Of a stretch of DNA of 64,000 nt, positions 36,156 to 50,349 are shown piece by piece (position 1 is the first letter of the stretch; each line of letters begins with the position of its first letter). The DNA is from Penicillium oxalicum (taxonomy: Eukaryota > Ascomycota > Eurotiomycetes > Eurotiales > Aspergillaceae): NCBI RefSeq assembly GCF_001723175.1, contig NC_064654.1, positions 2,914,001 to 2,978,000 of the forward strand. The letters are read 5' to 3'. The notes under the pieces are model-generated. The model had not been told where the DNA came from. It was given only the letters and a program-made list of their open reading frames with translations, and did no database searches. Both the position numbers and the translations under genes were made by a program.

Positions 36156-38414
36156 AGATTTAAACGTAGGAGATGCTGTGATGGGCATGGATTGCGAACA
36201 GCCGGGTATTACTCTGTACAGTAGATGATCCTTTCTTTCTTTTTTTTGATTTTAAACTTGGGTCTTGGTTGATACTTTGACCTTGGGTACTTTAGCATGA
36301 AAGATGTGATGGCGAGTTACTTGGACATCCAGGATGGATGGACGCTCTTCTGTCTAACAGGAGCTGCGCCATGCGAACCTTCGTGGCCGAGTGATCATCT
36401 GCCCCGCCGTTCATTCCGAGTAAACTCAGACTTGATCAAGTCTTCGATGGCGGGCTTTGATTGGGTCAGCCGTCCTAAGAAGGTGGAGATCTGGGACGAA
36501 AGGGGCGCCACGCCGACGCACCGGTCTACGCAAGTCGACGATTGGGTCGGTAGACCGGACAAAGTCCACCATGGCAGGAGCAACGCAAACTGGACGGAGA
36601 GGGTCGAAAACCGTTTAAACCATCGGCGCCCGGTAAAATTTCGATCCGAAAGCGATCCGGCGGATTTGTAGGTGTTCAGTCTCGATGGATGAATTTGGAC
36701 AGGAAATGACCCCCATCTAATACTGTGAACAAGTGGCAGTGTTCCGAAGTACGTGTGAAAAAGAGAGAGAGAGACATTGAGATGTGGGAGCCTACATGTG
36801 TACGACTAAGCACTGAAGCAGACGTGAGGCTCGGTTGTCAAGAGTCATTTTCAGCAAGGTCAAGTCCGTACAAACTGGCGGTCTTTGGCCGACCCTCTTG
36901 ACTATCCGTTTATTTCACGACGGCAATTCAAACCAACAAATGATTCGAGCCAGTCAATCCTCCTCGTCAAGACCAGATAGGAGCCAAAAATAATCCCGAT
37001 CAAAAGATGACCTTGCTGGCACTGCGAGTGCGAGGTGGTGGATACATTACCGTCATTGCGTAAATGGCTTTCCCCTCCCCGTTGATGGTGTCCACTTATC
37101 TACTCCAACTCAATAATTGGTTCCACGCGATCTCGGTTTCCTATGACCAGGTAGGAAGGTCCAGTGGCTCATGAGTGTGCGAGTGGTCCAACAATGTGCT
37201 CCCTTACAAGTGACCCGTGGTCCGCCGTCATTCTTGTGTAAACTTACCTGACTAGCTTCCGATGAACTGCTCCCCCTACCCCGTCTCTTCTTACTCCGGC
37301 CGCATAGAATCCAGTAAGAGTCTTTCCCCTTCCAAGTCGTTACCTCATAAAGCAGTCACAACTGTAGAATGTTTCCTGGTGTGGGAGTATGATGTACCTT
37401 TGTCACGGTCATCATCATCCTCCCTTGCATCGCGGCCTCGTGAGCGTTGGGTGTGGCGCATTCCCCTGGTACCGTGGATTCTAGAGGTTGGAGTGTTGAG
37501 ACCTTGATTTGGAGGGATTTCTGCCTTGGATTTCTTTCCGTCTATTATTGGGAGAAGTTTATTCTTTATTCTTTTGTTTTTTCTCCTCTGCAAAATAACA
37601 TTAATCATAATAAATGATGAGATGTAATGAACGCATGCGACTTGGAAGCGCACAGCGCTCACAATCAAGCATCTGCCGAAAAGAGCGAGAGTCTGGAACA
37701 CGCTCAGGTCTCTTCGGTGCGCTCAACCGTAGGAATCCATTCCATCAGGCCCCTCCTGACATGGCTGCCAAAAAGGCCGAGGGATCTCCCGGACAAGGCC
37801 GGGCTTCGACTCCACCAAGAACATGGACCAATTTCGAGTGAATGGGCAAAATTCAGTCAAGGCTGCTGGGTGCCCCCGTATAGACGAGAGGATACCTGCT
37901 ATCGTACAGAATGAAGAGTTCTAACATAATCGAGTCGAAGGATGCCCAAAGGGATTTACAGTGCACTGCACTTAGTGCAGTCATCGAGACAATAGACAAG
38001 TTTTTTTTTTCCAGACAGTGGACAATTGTATTCAATTCCGTTGTAAAATGCAAGGGGGGGTATTATGCTAGAAAATTCCAAAAATCCAAAAATCCAGAGG
38101 GGTAAAAAATGATCCGTAGAAAACAGGACCCGGGAGAACGGTTCACCATGCTCCCTTTTTTGAGACCGTCAATCCCCACTCACGTTGCGACGCCGTTCCA
38201 GTTTCCAGGATGAGACAGCGCAGACTCAACAGCCCCCAAACAAGCCAATGGAAGACCGTGCAGCCAACGAAAATAGCACGAAGAGGGACACAGAGAAGGC
38301 GTAGCCAACAAAAAGACATGAATAACAAAGGAAAAGGAACGGCTTCAAACTGGCCTCTTTCCCTCTCGTTCACCGTGGTAATACACATTAGGAGTACAGA
38401 TGAGGGCTTGATTT

Positions 38415-38429
38415 GGGGGGGGGGGGGGG
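38415..38429 (+). repeat. G15 homopolymer just downstream of flbD
   Basis: Fifteen consecutive G, 170 bp beyond the flbD stop codon, so possibly inside its 3' UTR (as a C run in the mRNA). Confidence 0.8.
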
Positions 38430-38598
38430 TGATTCCGTGGGAAAACACGCGGCAGAAGAGGAGAAATGGAGGTGACAGGCAATAAGAGTGGTCATTTGTC
38501 CAAGAAAAGAAAAGGGGGAGAACAGAAGAAAATTCGTGCAGTCATAACAAAGGAAAGATAAACGAGGCGAGCTCAAAGACAGTCGGATTCTTGGACAA

Positions 38599-39555
38599 TC
38601 AGTTGAGGAGATTGTTCAGGCCCATCCGCTTATCGCGGGGAGGCTCGACCGGCCTCGTTTCCCAGGGCTTGGGCAAAGACTCGGTCGCTTGGTGCCAGGA
38701 AGTACATGCTGGCATGTGCTCCGGCCATGGTCGCTTGGAGGCAAGGGCTGAGAAAGAGTCCAACGGCCGAGAGTGATAATTGGAGGTCGACTCGTCAAGC
38801 ACCCGGACCGAGACACTCGCGGGTCGGTAGGTGTCATATTGAGCGCACATATCTCCGCGCATGGGCAGAAGCTGTGGAGATGGCAATGTCCGAGGAGAGG
38901 CGGAGCTCACAGAGTTGTGATCAGAAACCATGGATGGTGGTTCAACCGAGCCCGAGTGTGATCCGTCGGAGAAAGCGGGAGAAGTCAAGGGAGTCTCGAT
39001 GGACCGGTTGATGGAAGGGAGAGTATAGATGGGCGAAAGCTCACGGGGCGCCACAACGCTGGACTCCCGGCGGGAACGAGCAAGGCCGTCGGAGGAGTCC
39101 ATGGGCGATGACTCTGTCCAAGGACGGGTGGCAAAGCGAGGTCGAGCGGAGCTCGCCATGGAAGCACGAGCGAAAGGTTGCTCGATGCGGCCGTTGAAGG
39201 TGCGAGTGGCGGGAGGGCTGGACAGGCCACGGCGCTTGCGGTTCATGCTTCCATTCCACCAGTTCTTGACAGCGTTGTCACTGCGATTGCCGAGGCGACG
39301 GGCAATCTCAGCCCAACGCTTGCCCATCTCATTCACCATCCGCTCGATCATGAGACCTTCCTCGGCAGAAATGGGCTCACGGTTGAGCGAGGGTTTCAGG
39401 TTCTGGTGGAAGCGCTCTCGACATTGCTTGGGAGAGCGATAGTGCATGTGTTGAGAAATTCGAACCCAGTTGTTCGGGCCTTGCTCGCGAACAAGCTGGA
39501 GGAGGAGTTGATCTTCCTCGGGGACCCAAGGTCCTCGACGGTGGGAGGGAGCCAT
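38599..39555 (-). CDS. flbD: MYB-family conidiophore development regulator FlbD
   Basis: FlbD is a nuclear two-repeat MYB protein. In aspergilli it acts with FlbB upstream of brlA to start asexual sporulation, and it also affects sexual development. The single exon encodes 318 residues, close to the roughly 314 of the A. nidulans protein. MYB repeat 1 starts RRGPWVPEEDQLLLQLV, with Trp10 and Trp30, and continues YRSPKQCRERF. Repeat 2 includes MGKRWAEIARRLGNRSDNAV, with Trp81, and ends KNWWNG with Trp100. The remainder is Ser/Pro-rich and disordered, with a conserved-looking basic C-terminus (DKRMGLNNLL). The start is the first in-frame ATG and gives the family N-terminus MAPSHRRGPW. The gene has no close neighbours on either side. 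Confidence 0.95.
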   Translation of the reverse strand: MAPSHRRGPWVPEEDQLLLQLVREQGPNNWVRISQHMHYRSPKQCRERFHQNLKPSLNREPISAEEGLMIERMVNEMGKRWAEIARRLGNRSDNAVKNWWNGSMNRKRRGLSSPPATRTFNGRIEQPFARASMASSARPRFATRPWTESSPMDSSDGLARSRRESSVVAPRELSPIYTLPSINRSIETPLTSPAFSDGSHSGSVEPPSMVSDHNSVSSASPRTLPSPQLLPMRGDMCAQYDTYRPASVSVRVLDESTSNYHSRPLDSFSALASKRPWPEHMPACTSWHQATESLPKPWETRPVEPPRDKRMGLNNLLN

Positions 39556-42500
39556 GGTGGGGGGTGAGGGGTGGTAGATGTAATAGAGCAGCGAGTCGGA
39601 GTGATCAGTATGAGGCGATGATGAGAGGCACTGTGAACCAGGCCTGGCTAGGCTAGAGTATGATGATGTTGATGCGTGAAGGGACACGGTGAAAGTCCAA
39701 AGAATAGTCCAGCGAGTGACTTTCAAGTCGAGGTTGGAAGTCAATTAAGGTGTGGTCTGGCTAACGATTGGGAGGCGGCACGGTGATAAGTATTATATCT
39801 GCAAGACGGACATCCCAGGGGGTCGGGTCACAACTAAAAAAGAAAATATGGGAAAAAAATGAAAATGAAGGAAACAAGATGGGTAAATGAATAATAAAAA
39901 AAAGGCAGAGATCATAGAAGGAAAAAAAAAAAAAAAAGAGAATAAATGCTTGTGGTCATCTCCACCCGCAGCACGCTATGGGAAGAAGATCACGATCCAC
40001 GATTTCAAAGCTGACACTTTGGCCTTGTATGATCAGAAAATAGTTACATACCGTAAGTACATCTTGGTAATGTATTGTGAGGGGTACTGAATCTACCGAT
40101 TGCTGAGCCCGACACTACTGTATTAGTGTACGTATGTACAGTACCACTGATGAGAACACTCCCCGAAGGGACAACTTGGAAAGCCAAATTCCGATTTTCA
40201 ATTTCTCATCCTTTTCTCAATCAATTCTCTTTTTTCTTTTCTTTTTTATGAAAAAAAAAAAGAAAAAAGAAATAGGGAATATAGTCTCACCTCCCCAAAC
40301 GATGACATCGAGGACTAGATTTCCGACCATACTGTAGTACAACAAACACATGGACCCCTTCACGCCAGTGATTGTCTAATGCCTTGTGCCTAGTTTTAGT
40401 GCGAATCAAACAAAGTGAAGCCATGAATTCAATCGAGAGGATGAAGATCCCTTCCATCTACACCTCTAGGCTCCCACTCCATATCACGACGCTAATACCC
40501 TCAACTCGGATCTCAGGCTCATCCCATCTGTAATCTCTTTCAATGACTAGTACATACATGTGTTTTGATTCATACCGTAATTGCTGCGGGCAATACAAGA
40601 CTTGAAGATAGGGTTCAGATGAGCAGGGCAGCGATGCCCCAGCATCACTACCGGTCAAGCATCCAGGAGCCCTAGGCGTGACGACGATGGATGAGATCTG
40701 ACGTAGGGTCATGAATACCTGCTGTGCTGTGATGATATCGCCGTTCGTTGGTGCATTGTCAAGTATTGCAGGACATGCTGGTACTAAAGACAAAATACTC
40801 CGACGATCGTCACTGTGACCCAGGAATCCGGGCTGGGAGAAATACCGTAGCGATCATCGTCGGCGTGATCGACCCCGAGCCCCATCTCTGGAATTCCAAA
40901 TCACTGTCCGCGCTAGAGGAAAAGCTCCTGCATCCTAATTGGGTAAATGGAAAATTCAAAACTCTCAGATCCGGAAACCCCTAAAAAAGAGTTTTGTATT
41001 GTCACGGAACCCCCAAGGCAATTCCCACTCTGTCGATGCATCCAAGCGTATCCCCCCGAGTGAAAGGATTTCATGTAATACAATGGTATGGAACCTGTGC
41101 ACAGTTTTAACAACCTTGGATTTCCCTCCCCAAAGTCATCAAAGCTATATGGAAAGAGCTCAGTGACCATTTCCAGGGTATTTGACTGCCCAGTACACGG
41201 GAGGGAGTAGATTCTTTTGATCAACTTGCATCGACCTTGAAATCAGAGAAGAAAACCGAGGCTTTCTGTTCTGAAATTAATCCTAGGGTGCTGTTGGACT
41301 AAACTGACGAGCGAACTAGGATCATCTCTCGCAGGGAAGTTGGAACCATGTGGTATTTGCATATTTTGGATCAGACAGAATGGGGACCGGAAGAACAGAA
41401 AAAGAAACGAGATCCATGATGCAAAAGGACACAGCCAAAGTACATCTAGGAATGTAGCGACGTCTTTTCAGGCAGATCTGACGGATCGATGTCACCGTCA
41501 GGACTAGACTTGCTGATGGGGGGGGGCCGGGGCAAGAAGGAGATCGAATGCCACGCGCAAAGCGAAACTGGATCAACATGAATCACTGGAGCTGCAGGTG
41601 ATTTCACGAATTAGATTGGGAGGAAGAACAGAGCCCTCGAACCCAGGGATTGGAACCACTCTTCCGCAGAACAAGGGGACGAGGGAGAAGGAAGGGCGTC
41701 TGTACCACAAGTCTGGTCCGGACCGTCTCCTTCTCCCCGGGTGGACTCTCCTGTCTCTGACCCTTTTCTCTTCACAGCATGGGAGGTCATGGAGGGCTAG
41801 TTGTCGCTGAGTACGATCATGTCTTTGAGTTTGAACCACGGGTGCCAAACGTCCCGCATCGTTCTGTCTCACGAGTCAGAGGGGGGGGAGATGGCCGATC
41901 TTAGCGCCTAAATGTGACAAGCGAAATGCGGGTCGATGGCTCGCAGAGGGTGAACTCCGGGTTCTCAGCCAGCCATCATCCACGTCCCCATGCAGTCATA
42001 CAGTCATGCACAACACTCGAACACCCACTCTCCGATCATATCCGATCAGACTCGCATCGGTCAACTGTCCAATTGCACTGGCTGTATCGGGCGGTTCTTG
42101 CTGAACCCAACGAAGACGCGCCAGATAGTGCCCACCATCTTTGATCGGCAAGCGGGGAGCGGCTCATGATTCGCGACACCACTGACTGCTCCTTGACTCT
42201 GTTCGGACTAGTGAATTATATCATATGGGGAAAGTGTGGCCTACGGCGAGGTCTATCAGAGCTTACAGTTTGACTCTTACAGTTCTATTTCCCCCCCTGT
42301 CCCCCCCCCCTCTCACGGGCAGACCGAACCTTACCGACGGCGGCGCCCGTTGGCGAGAAAGCTCTCAACGATCGCCCGGTGGGCCAAGCGGCATCCCTGT
42401 TGGAACTAGGAATGGGGACTCTAATGTTTCTCCACTTTATGCGTTATTGAAGTCTGTCACTGCGTTGGGCCCGATCCTGTGGCTCTGAGCTTCTGCCGCC

Positions 42501-43020
42501 CCGAGCATGTCCGAATGGCACCGTTCCCCCTCCTTCTCCCAGTGGCCTGGAATGTGGATCGCCGGATGACGTTTTAACGTGTCTGTCAAGTCCTTCCCTT
42601 CGGTGGGCAAGACATTATCACGATGGGAGATCCGATTGTCTGGTTATACCTTGTTGACTCGTTGCCGAGTCAAGAACCTGTGATATGATGTTTCCACCAC
42701 ATAGCCGGCTATGCTGACCTATTTACAATATATTGTTTGTATTTGATGGAAGGCGGCAAGAGTCAGTGCGACTTTTTTTTTTTCCAAATTTGACCGGTCG
42801 CTTCCGCCCTCCGTCTATTAGATCAGATCTCCGGCGTCTCTCGCCTGATATCTGCTTTTTTTTCCCTTGCCTTTTGCGGATACCTATGGATCTTGCTCAA
42901 TGGATACAGACTTGTGGTTGACATCTGCTATGAAATCCTTTCGCCTTTTCTTCTTTCTTATTAAGAGAGTATTCCCTCGGTTCCTAGTACCTGCCTAGCA
43001 GACTAGCACTGTGTATCCAT

Positions 43021-43045
43021 TCATCCACTCATCCACTCATCCACT
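43021..43045 (+). repeat. Three tandem copies of TCATCCAC
   Basis: An 8-bp unit repeated three times in intergenic DNA. Confidence 0.8.
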
Positions 43046-46000
43046 GGACTGTACCACCCATCGATGTTGCACTCATAGTAGGGGTTATATTTGGTAGGGC
43101 CAAGAGGTGTGGGAACATCTGAAACACAATGCACATCGCCACGATCGTTGCTGTGGTGCCCCTGTTGACTCGCAGAATTATACTCCATTGGGAAAATGCT
43201 AGCAGGTGCAGGGATCATCAGATGCCACATGTCATGGTGGGAGGGGCGGATGTCAATCGCCAATTATAGTGAGGTCCACACCCTGTCAAAGGCAGATGAT
43301 ACGGTGGAACGGCACGAAGACCATGGAACAAATGTCCAGGGTGTACCGCCCGGCCAATTTAAGTCGATCAAAAGAAGGCCCCAAAATAAAATCAAACAGA
43401 GGTTTCAGAATGAATGGGTTTCGCAAACAGGAACCATCTTTGACCAACAAAAAAAGAGCTTGGAAAATACCCAGACGCCCCCGGGATCCGCGCAGATCGC
43501 GGACCATGTACGCCAGCTGAACACATCCTGCTGTGTGCAATAAGATGCTAGAATCGATTCCGATGCCCTACTGATGCGCTCGGTCGGTAACCTGCGCAGC
43601 CAATCTTTGTCCATTGTTGCTCACTCGAAACACTCCACGTTAGCACGGCTCTACCGAGTTTTGCTCTGTTTCCCAGACTATTTACACGTTTCATCCACTC
43701 TTCCCTGTTACATGGAGCCAGCTCAGGTGAGGTGAATCAGCTTACCAGTTCAAGATTCTAGGTCTGCGACCGATCGAAATTTACTTCCGTGTATGGTTTA
43801 CCGGTTATGACTTGGCATGTTTGATTGACCAAGCTCAGGAACGGTCATGGGCACTGCTCTATTGGCGGTCGCAACGTACCTGGGGAAGCTCGAGGCAAGG
43901 TGTGGCTCTAGGTAACCCGAACTAAGATATGTACCTCTGTACTGGGCGGCGTGAAACACTGCAGTTCCATGTTTGCTTTTACCTAGGTAAGGCTGGAAGT
44001 TTGTTGTTCGACTCGGATCCTGAGCATCGGGCATCAATCGGTGGCTCTCTTGTTGCAGAGTATATTGATGGGTGTTGGAAGTGAGATGGACACTGATGAC
44101 CTTTTTCACCCCATTCTCTAGAGTAGATAAATGTCAATCACGTTAAGACACGTACTCATGTAGGATCCTACGAAATGCCAGATAATACCCGTTGATCTGA
44201 GAAATTGCGTAGAGGATTATCCTCCGTAATAGCACAAGAAGTCTTCCGCAGTCTGCTCTAATACGTACACCACCCTTCTTATCACACGCATTGAAGTGTA
44301 TGGCCAGAACTCATGGCGTACCAGCTCTCAAAACGCCAGCCTCAAAAGGCGCACAAGTATTTGTCATTCACGCGACCAGTCGGATTGAGCATAGAGCGGG
44401 TACCGACATGCTTTCAGAGGGGACAAGCTTGGCAATTTTTAATCTATTCCAGACAAATAGGGTCTAGGGCTTCAAACAAGTTACGTGAGCGCAGGTGGAT
44501 GCCACGATTCATGTGGATTACCTCGATGGTGGCAAAAATATAATTATGACACACACAGCAAGAACCCCCACGATCCATTATGTACATAATCTATGTATCC
44601 AATATCCGTTCAATTGCCTAGAATGGGAAAGCCACACCTAGCTCCCTGAGTAAGTCTTAGCACCAGCCCCTTGGAAACGCGTGGCGTCACATACTATTTA
44701 TTGTGGTCTGCCATCAGTGTGGCACTTACCACCGCTGCCTCCACATGATCAAGTGCCCACGGGTGGTGAAAGCTGAGGCTGGTCTTGGCGCAGTTGTCAA
44801 TCAAGCAACAGGGTGTCATCTTGCCCTGGACTTATCTTTGTTTTGTCACCGTATTTGTTGCACGAATTCGAAGGTGCTCCTCGGAGTGGCCATTCGGATT
44901 TACTTGGCAACAAAGAAAGACTTGACACAGTTGGAAAAAGGCAGGCAAAAGGCACATATTCCCAAGGTGGTACAGAGTATGCCTACGTATCATGAAAGAA
45001 GGCGTACAACCGAGAATATGGAAAAATAGACACATACCCAATGTATGATACGTAAGTATACATAGGTTGTCGGCTGAAAGTCCACGCGAGATCATCTCGA
45101 GTGGACCGATCGCGTTCCGTTGTCTTGGGTCCAAGAACGTTGTGCCACAGCTGCAGACAAACCCACATCCCTGGGATGTGCTGGAAGAATAAGCCGGAAG
45201 TCAAAAAGACTAGTCGAACAAAATGAGGTATGCTACGTACACGTATTCTGGTTCACCTATTCCCATGTCTGCCCCTGTGTCACTCCTAGAGAAGGTGCAG
45301 AGAAGGATTTAGTTCGAAGGTCTCTTTTTCTTTTTTTTTCTTTCTTTAGGGGGGAGGAGATAATATCAAAAAAAAAGGATGAGCCCCTCTTCATTGCAGA
45401 CGACCGGGGAGGGTCAAACTCATTAGTTGCGTTCTGCGTCTTCCATGCATCGATGAATCGAGCTCCGTAGAATATTCTCGTTCTCAAGTGGGTAAATGAT
45501 TCAAGGGTGCTTCCTCAATCACTGGGAGGGACGGGGCGGCGAGCAAATGTGACATATCAATCTTGGAGCAGCCGAACAGCACCGAGAAATTAAACCATCG
45601 ACATGTGCCCGAGTATCCATGATCCCAGCATCCATTTGAGATAGATCCCTGTCGTCTCCACCCCCAGCGCATCTAGTGCAGGGGTCTTCGCTGATCTCGA
45701 ACCACGACAAGTTTTTTTTTTCCTCCAGGTCCAAGCTAATAATCGACCAGGGCCATATACCAATCCAGTCGTCTGGTTCAGGATGTGGTAGGCAGTGGGT
45801 ACTCGCCAAACTGGATATGCATATACACTAGACAGGGATACGAGCTTAGCTCAGATCTGTCTTGGAGGTAGGCGTCCAACTCTTTCCTTTACACCGGTTC
45901 TCTGGGTGCTTCTAAATTAGTGCCCGTGCAGATGCTCGAATATAGCAGGGCACGCGGGTAGCACGTTCCATCGATGCCCCTGCATGCGACACGGTACCAG

Positions 46001-49000
46001 TGTGAGTCGCTTGCGCCATGGATTGAATGAGACACAGGGAGCTGCTGAACCTGTGTCGGAAAGGGGCCATATACATCATAGACATTGATCATGGGGCGAG
46101 AGGTGCAAGGATTCAGATCCTGTGAATTGATTACCACTTACGCCCTGCTGAGCCATTAATTGAACATTCACGACCGTCAAAAGAGCAGGGGTTTATCTCA
46201 GTTTTGCATGGTTTTTGAGATCTCTCAGCATGAAAACGAAGTGGACGTGCAGCAGAGACCCGAAAAGGTAAAAGGCAGCTCTCAAATTCCCACCGACAAC
46301 CCGAACGGCCGCGCGTCTGCTGCAGGCCCCCAGACTCCCGTCTCTCGGGTCTTCCACGCTTGCGGCCAGAGGCCTACGCCCATCACGTGGTGTTTGCGGC
46401 CGTCACCCGAATAAACGCGACCGAAGGACAGGGGAGATGTCCCTCTAGCGAGACGAAAGTAGACCCGAAGTAATCTGTAGGGGGAAAAAAAAGAGCCTGG
46501 CCAGTTTCAGGTAACGCATGGAGAGATCTGGAGAGTATATTACATGGTATGTAAAAATGTATGTAGAGAATGGAACTAGACCTGTACAGACATGGACGCA
46601 ATATGACCAAGAGTCAGCTTGAGCTGTATGTGTGTGTGCTAGGCAATAATTGTAATATAAAGCTCTCCAGATGCATTGCTTCATAGATGCCTTCAAAGAA
46701 CTACACATGACCTTGGGTGTGCGTACTGTACCCACTCAATGTGGTTCCTGGACTGAGCAGGCTGGAGAAAACTGCCATTTTAGGCGAACCCCGAACGGAG
46801 GTTGTAATGGTGTAACGATACCCAAGAAAGTGACAATACGGGTGTGCGGACCTGACAAAACAGTGTGACGGTGGGAAACAGATCGTCTCCGGACGGGAAG
46901 CCACCTGGTCCAGTAGCCCGGTTGATTGGTCTCGGGGTTTAGATCTCGGGGATCACCGTTAAATGGTTCCCGATCTTTGTCCAACGTTGCGCTAATCCCT
47001 TCCGGAGATCTGGTCCGTCGTCATTTTCCCAAGATGCCAAATACCTAATGAGGGCGAACCGTGACCATGAAGACGGCATCAATATTTCGGTATATACATA
47101 GTATATGAAATCAACGCGCAAGCTATGACACCTCCAATGAATCTCTCTATTTGTCTCTCTATTTGAAAAAGTCGTGCAGCATTCAAGAATTGTCATGGTA
47201 CACCCTTAGTCTTGTATTCCGTGGATGGCAAGTGGGAAAAACCCATACTATCCGACTCAGAGCCCCGCCAAATTCTTAGCGTATTTCATCAACACGAAAT
47301 TGAAAGGGAAACGCTCAGCGAACGGGATTACTGTTGCACCCTACACATGATTCAGACTGCTACTAACATAAGTTGTCAGTCTTGCTGAGTTTGCTTTATC
47401 AAACACGTAGTGGTATTGGTTGCTTCTAGTCCAGCCTGGCACTACACTGCCATATGAACTGCGCGGAACGTTAGTACTCAATCCGAGACACGGCGTAGTT
47501 GGAGTTCACCCAAGGAGATCCGACACCCACCGCGTGGCTGAACCTTGCCGAAGCCTGACGATTAACTTCCATCTGCTCCCGGAAGGAGGGAGAGCCGCCG
47601 TGAAAGCGGGTGGTCGAGCTTTATTGCCGGAAAGTTTAGGATCTCTCGCATGCCTGTCTTTACATGTGCGTGCTGCCCACTGTCAGTCTGTCAGTATCCA
47701 CCGAGAATCTACCAATCTAGTATACAAGTGTACAAAATGTACAGTTTTGCTACGGTCTGTCCATTGAGCCAAATTCGAAAGTTCCTAAATCAAAGCCCGG
47801 GATCACCGAATTGGTCGTGCTTTCTTCTCTCAATTCCCGACGACTCGTGGCTGCACTTACACAGAAGGTATCTGTGCCTGGTACAGGACACACTGTACAT
47901 TACGCTTCCATTGTCGGCTCTCCCGTGAGAAAATCTCATCACAGCTCGGAAATTGAGCTCGCTACGAGGGATTAGCTCAATGTCAATCCACCCCACTTTT
48001 GATAGTCGTCCCCGTGTAGTGGTGATAGACGAATAGCGAGCCCTAGATTGACTACGTGAATCCAATGGATTTTCATGGCGGTGCCAATTCCGCAAATCAA
48101 AGCACAGCTGTATACGATTCTATCCGTATGTTGACATACAGTACACATTTCCGTCGATGTCCGAATAATCAACAGACAGAATGATACACCGCGACCAGAT
48201 TGAGTAAGAATAGATAGAGCAGATACTCAAACGTTCAAGTTGAGTCTGTGGGCAAGTTTGCGACAACTGTACAAAGTTGAATACCTTGAAGGATCGAGCA
48301 ATTGATCCCAGTGCATTCTGGTTCTCCAGGGTTTCATTGCATGGCTATGTGCAACCTCAGTCCTCTAGACAAATATGACTGCGCACGACAATTTCAATAT
48401 TTTTTTTGACTGTCAAAACTTTAGCGAATGTCCATCAGTTCCGAAAAGGTAGGCCGTGGCTATTAGCCCGAGGATTAAGATCTGACTGATCGCGATGCGC
48501 AGCAAAGCAAACATACCAATATCCGACGAATGGGGAAATCGTCCATACCTCGAAGGGACAAAAATTGGGTCGACTGTTATTCTATCCTCTTCCCGTGTGG
48601 TAGCTTCAGAGGATGCACTAACGTTCAGCCAGGTATTCGCGCAATGTGTACTGCTGGCGTAACTCAATCTGGTCAGATCAAACTCAATCGTGGCGGCTGA
48701 TGAACGACAGCTAAAGGTCTCGTCAACACGGGCCTTTCTGAATAATGTCTGGTCTCCGCTTCTCCACCAGACCCATATGAACATGGATGTGCAGAGGTCT
48801 GTTCTCAGCCAATGTGGACAGATCCCCGAGATCGGCTCAATATTTGGCTCTGGTGGACTTGTTCCACTTGCAATACACTTGGCGCTTGACCCAGTTCAAG
48901 TGCCAGGCAAAGTTGGGTTTGAGACCAGTACAACGCCAGGAATATCCAGAATTGCGCCACACCTTCAATAGCATGTGTCACGCTGTATAGGCTGCGTTGT

Positions 49001-50105
49001 AAATGAAGCATTGAAGGTCGTTAGTCGGTGTTTTTGATTAGCTCTGTCTGTGCCGTGACACGAGCCAAAGAACACGTGAGGTTGAATATACCAAAGGAGT
49101 GAGCATAGTCATTTTTTTTTATTTTCTTTACAATAGAGATACGGACCGGAAATACACATTTTCAAGTGAAGACACTCATGTCAATACTCGAATTCTATTT
49201 CTGAAAAACCTAATAGCCATGAATGTATGCATCGGCTCAGCAAGCAATATCACTTGTAAACCAAATGTCTAATGTTCTCAACGGAAGTGTCACGGGCAAT
49301 TAAGCCTTCTCGACTTTTTATGCTTTGTGACTGCTCTTAATTCCAACCGGAGATCTCGTCCCGAGTTCCTGTCTCTACTTCTCAGCCCTGGTCACCAGCT
49401 GAGCCAGGTGAGTGCTGTTGAGGAGAGGGGTATCTTGGTACAGCGAAACCAGGAGGTCGGTCAGCCATTTCCAGGAAACCTTACGCATCGACCCTCACAC
49501 CGGGTCCATTGTTATCTTCGAGCTTGGAGTTCATGTAATGAGGGGCTGTCTGTGGGCGATTGCCTGCCAAGAGACGGCAAAAAGAGACTGCCATATAACC
49601 ATGCTGATACAAGCGTTAGCCGACAAGCCCTAGTATTGCGCCTCATTCCTCTGCGTGTGATTCCACTGGTGGCTAAGAATTGAGTCGTAAATACGCGACA
49701 TTCTCCTAATTACGATTCAATAAACCGGCCTGCTGATTACCAGTATTGCAAATGCATACAATCATGATACTTGACATCCAGGTTACACCTGTGCGTCCTG
49801 GTCGGTTTGAATCTTTTTCCGTGATATTCAGGCATTCCAAGAAATGGAAGAGGATGACAAAAAGAAGGCTCAAGGAGCATAGGTTCGTGATCGATAGGGG
49901 CTTAACATAACCTGTCCTTTTGTCTCCAATGACCTCATTCGTCAATGTCTGGATTAGCTTGTCTTTTTGTCTTCCTAATTTGGCGATTTACTTGAATGTG
50001 GCTTGGTAATGGCTGGAACCCACCCATACTTGCTACTTGACCTTCTGCAAGGTGCCTATGTGGCGCTTTTTATCGAGTTACGCCACCGAGTCGTAAAACT
50101 TGGTC

Positions 50106-50349
50106 ACATTCCTGGGTGCCGTCTTGCGAGAAGGATGCTTCTACAAGCCCAAAAACCTGGTCATGAATCGACGTGCTGTCCAGGCTACCCGTTTCACGCA
50201 CCGATCCAGTCATTCATCCAAGCGCACCATGTAAGCCGGTGGCGTCCACCACTAACTAGCGAAAGCTAAGGCTGAGCACAGCCATCGGATGGTTCATCAA
50301 CTATGCCTTGATTCCCGCCACGATGGACGTGGTCATCTGCTTGCCGAGG
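50106..50349 (+). pseudogene. Possible degenerate membrane-protein gene fragment
   Basis: From 50106 one frame reads a protein-like stretch (FLGAVLREGCFYKPKNLV ... FTHRSSHSSKRTM) up to a good donor, GTAAGC, at about 50231. A CTAAC branch-like site and an AG follow at 50251-50276. After the splice a hydrophobic stretch reads AIGWFINYALIPATMDVV and stops at about 50347. Upstream the same frame hits a stop (TAA at 50094). This resembles the remnant of a membrane protein with one intron, but I could not assign a family. It may also be chance. Confidence 0.2.

Larger units (their letters stand above)
29256..38598. other. Gene-poor region of about 9.3 kb, homopolymer-rich
   Basis: No supportable gene was found. 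The longest plus frames (36297..36671 with 124 codons and 31233..31586 with 117) have no recognisable domain. The region holds many G runs (30218-30243, 30619-30628, 30709-30718, 31863-31876, 36142-36155, 38415-38429), A/T runs, and a GGAT microsatellite at 30995-31012. The part before 38599 lies downstream of flbD and may include its 3' UTR. Confidence 0.5.

Noticed and set aside
39556..39744. N-terminal extension of FlbD by 63 codons
   Set aside because: The extension opens with TTG and has no ATG; the family N-terminus begins at 39555.
41636..41665. Possible tRNA B-box (GGTTCCAATCC, minus strand)
   Set aside because: The central base departs from the GGTTCRA consensus and no cloverleaf was found.
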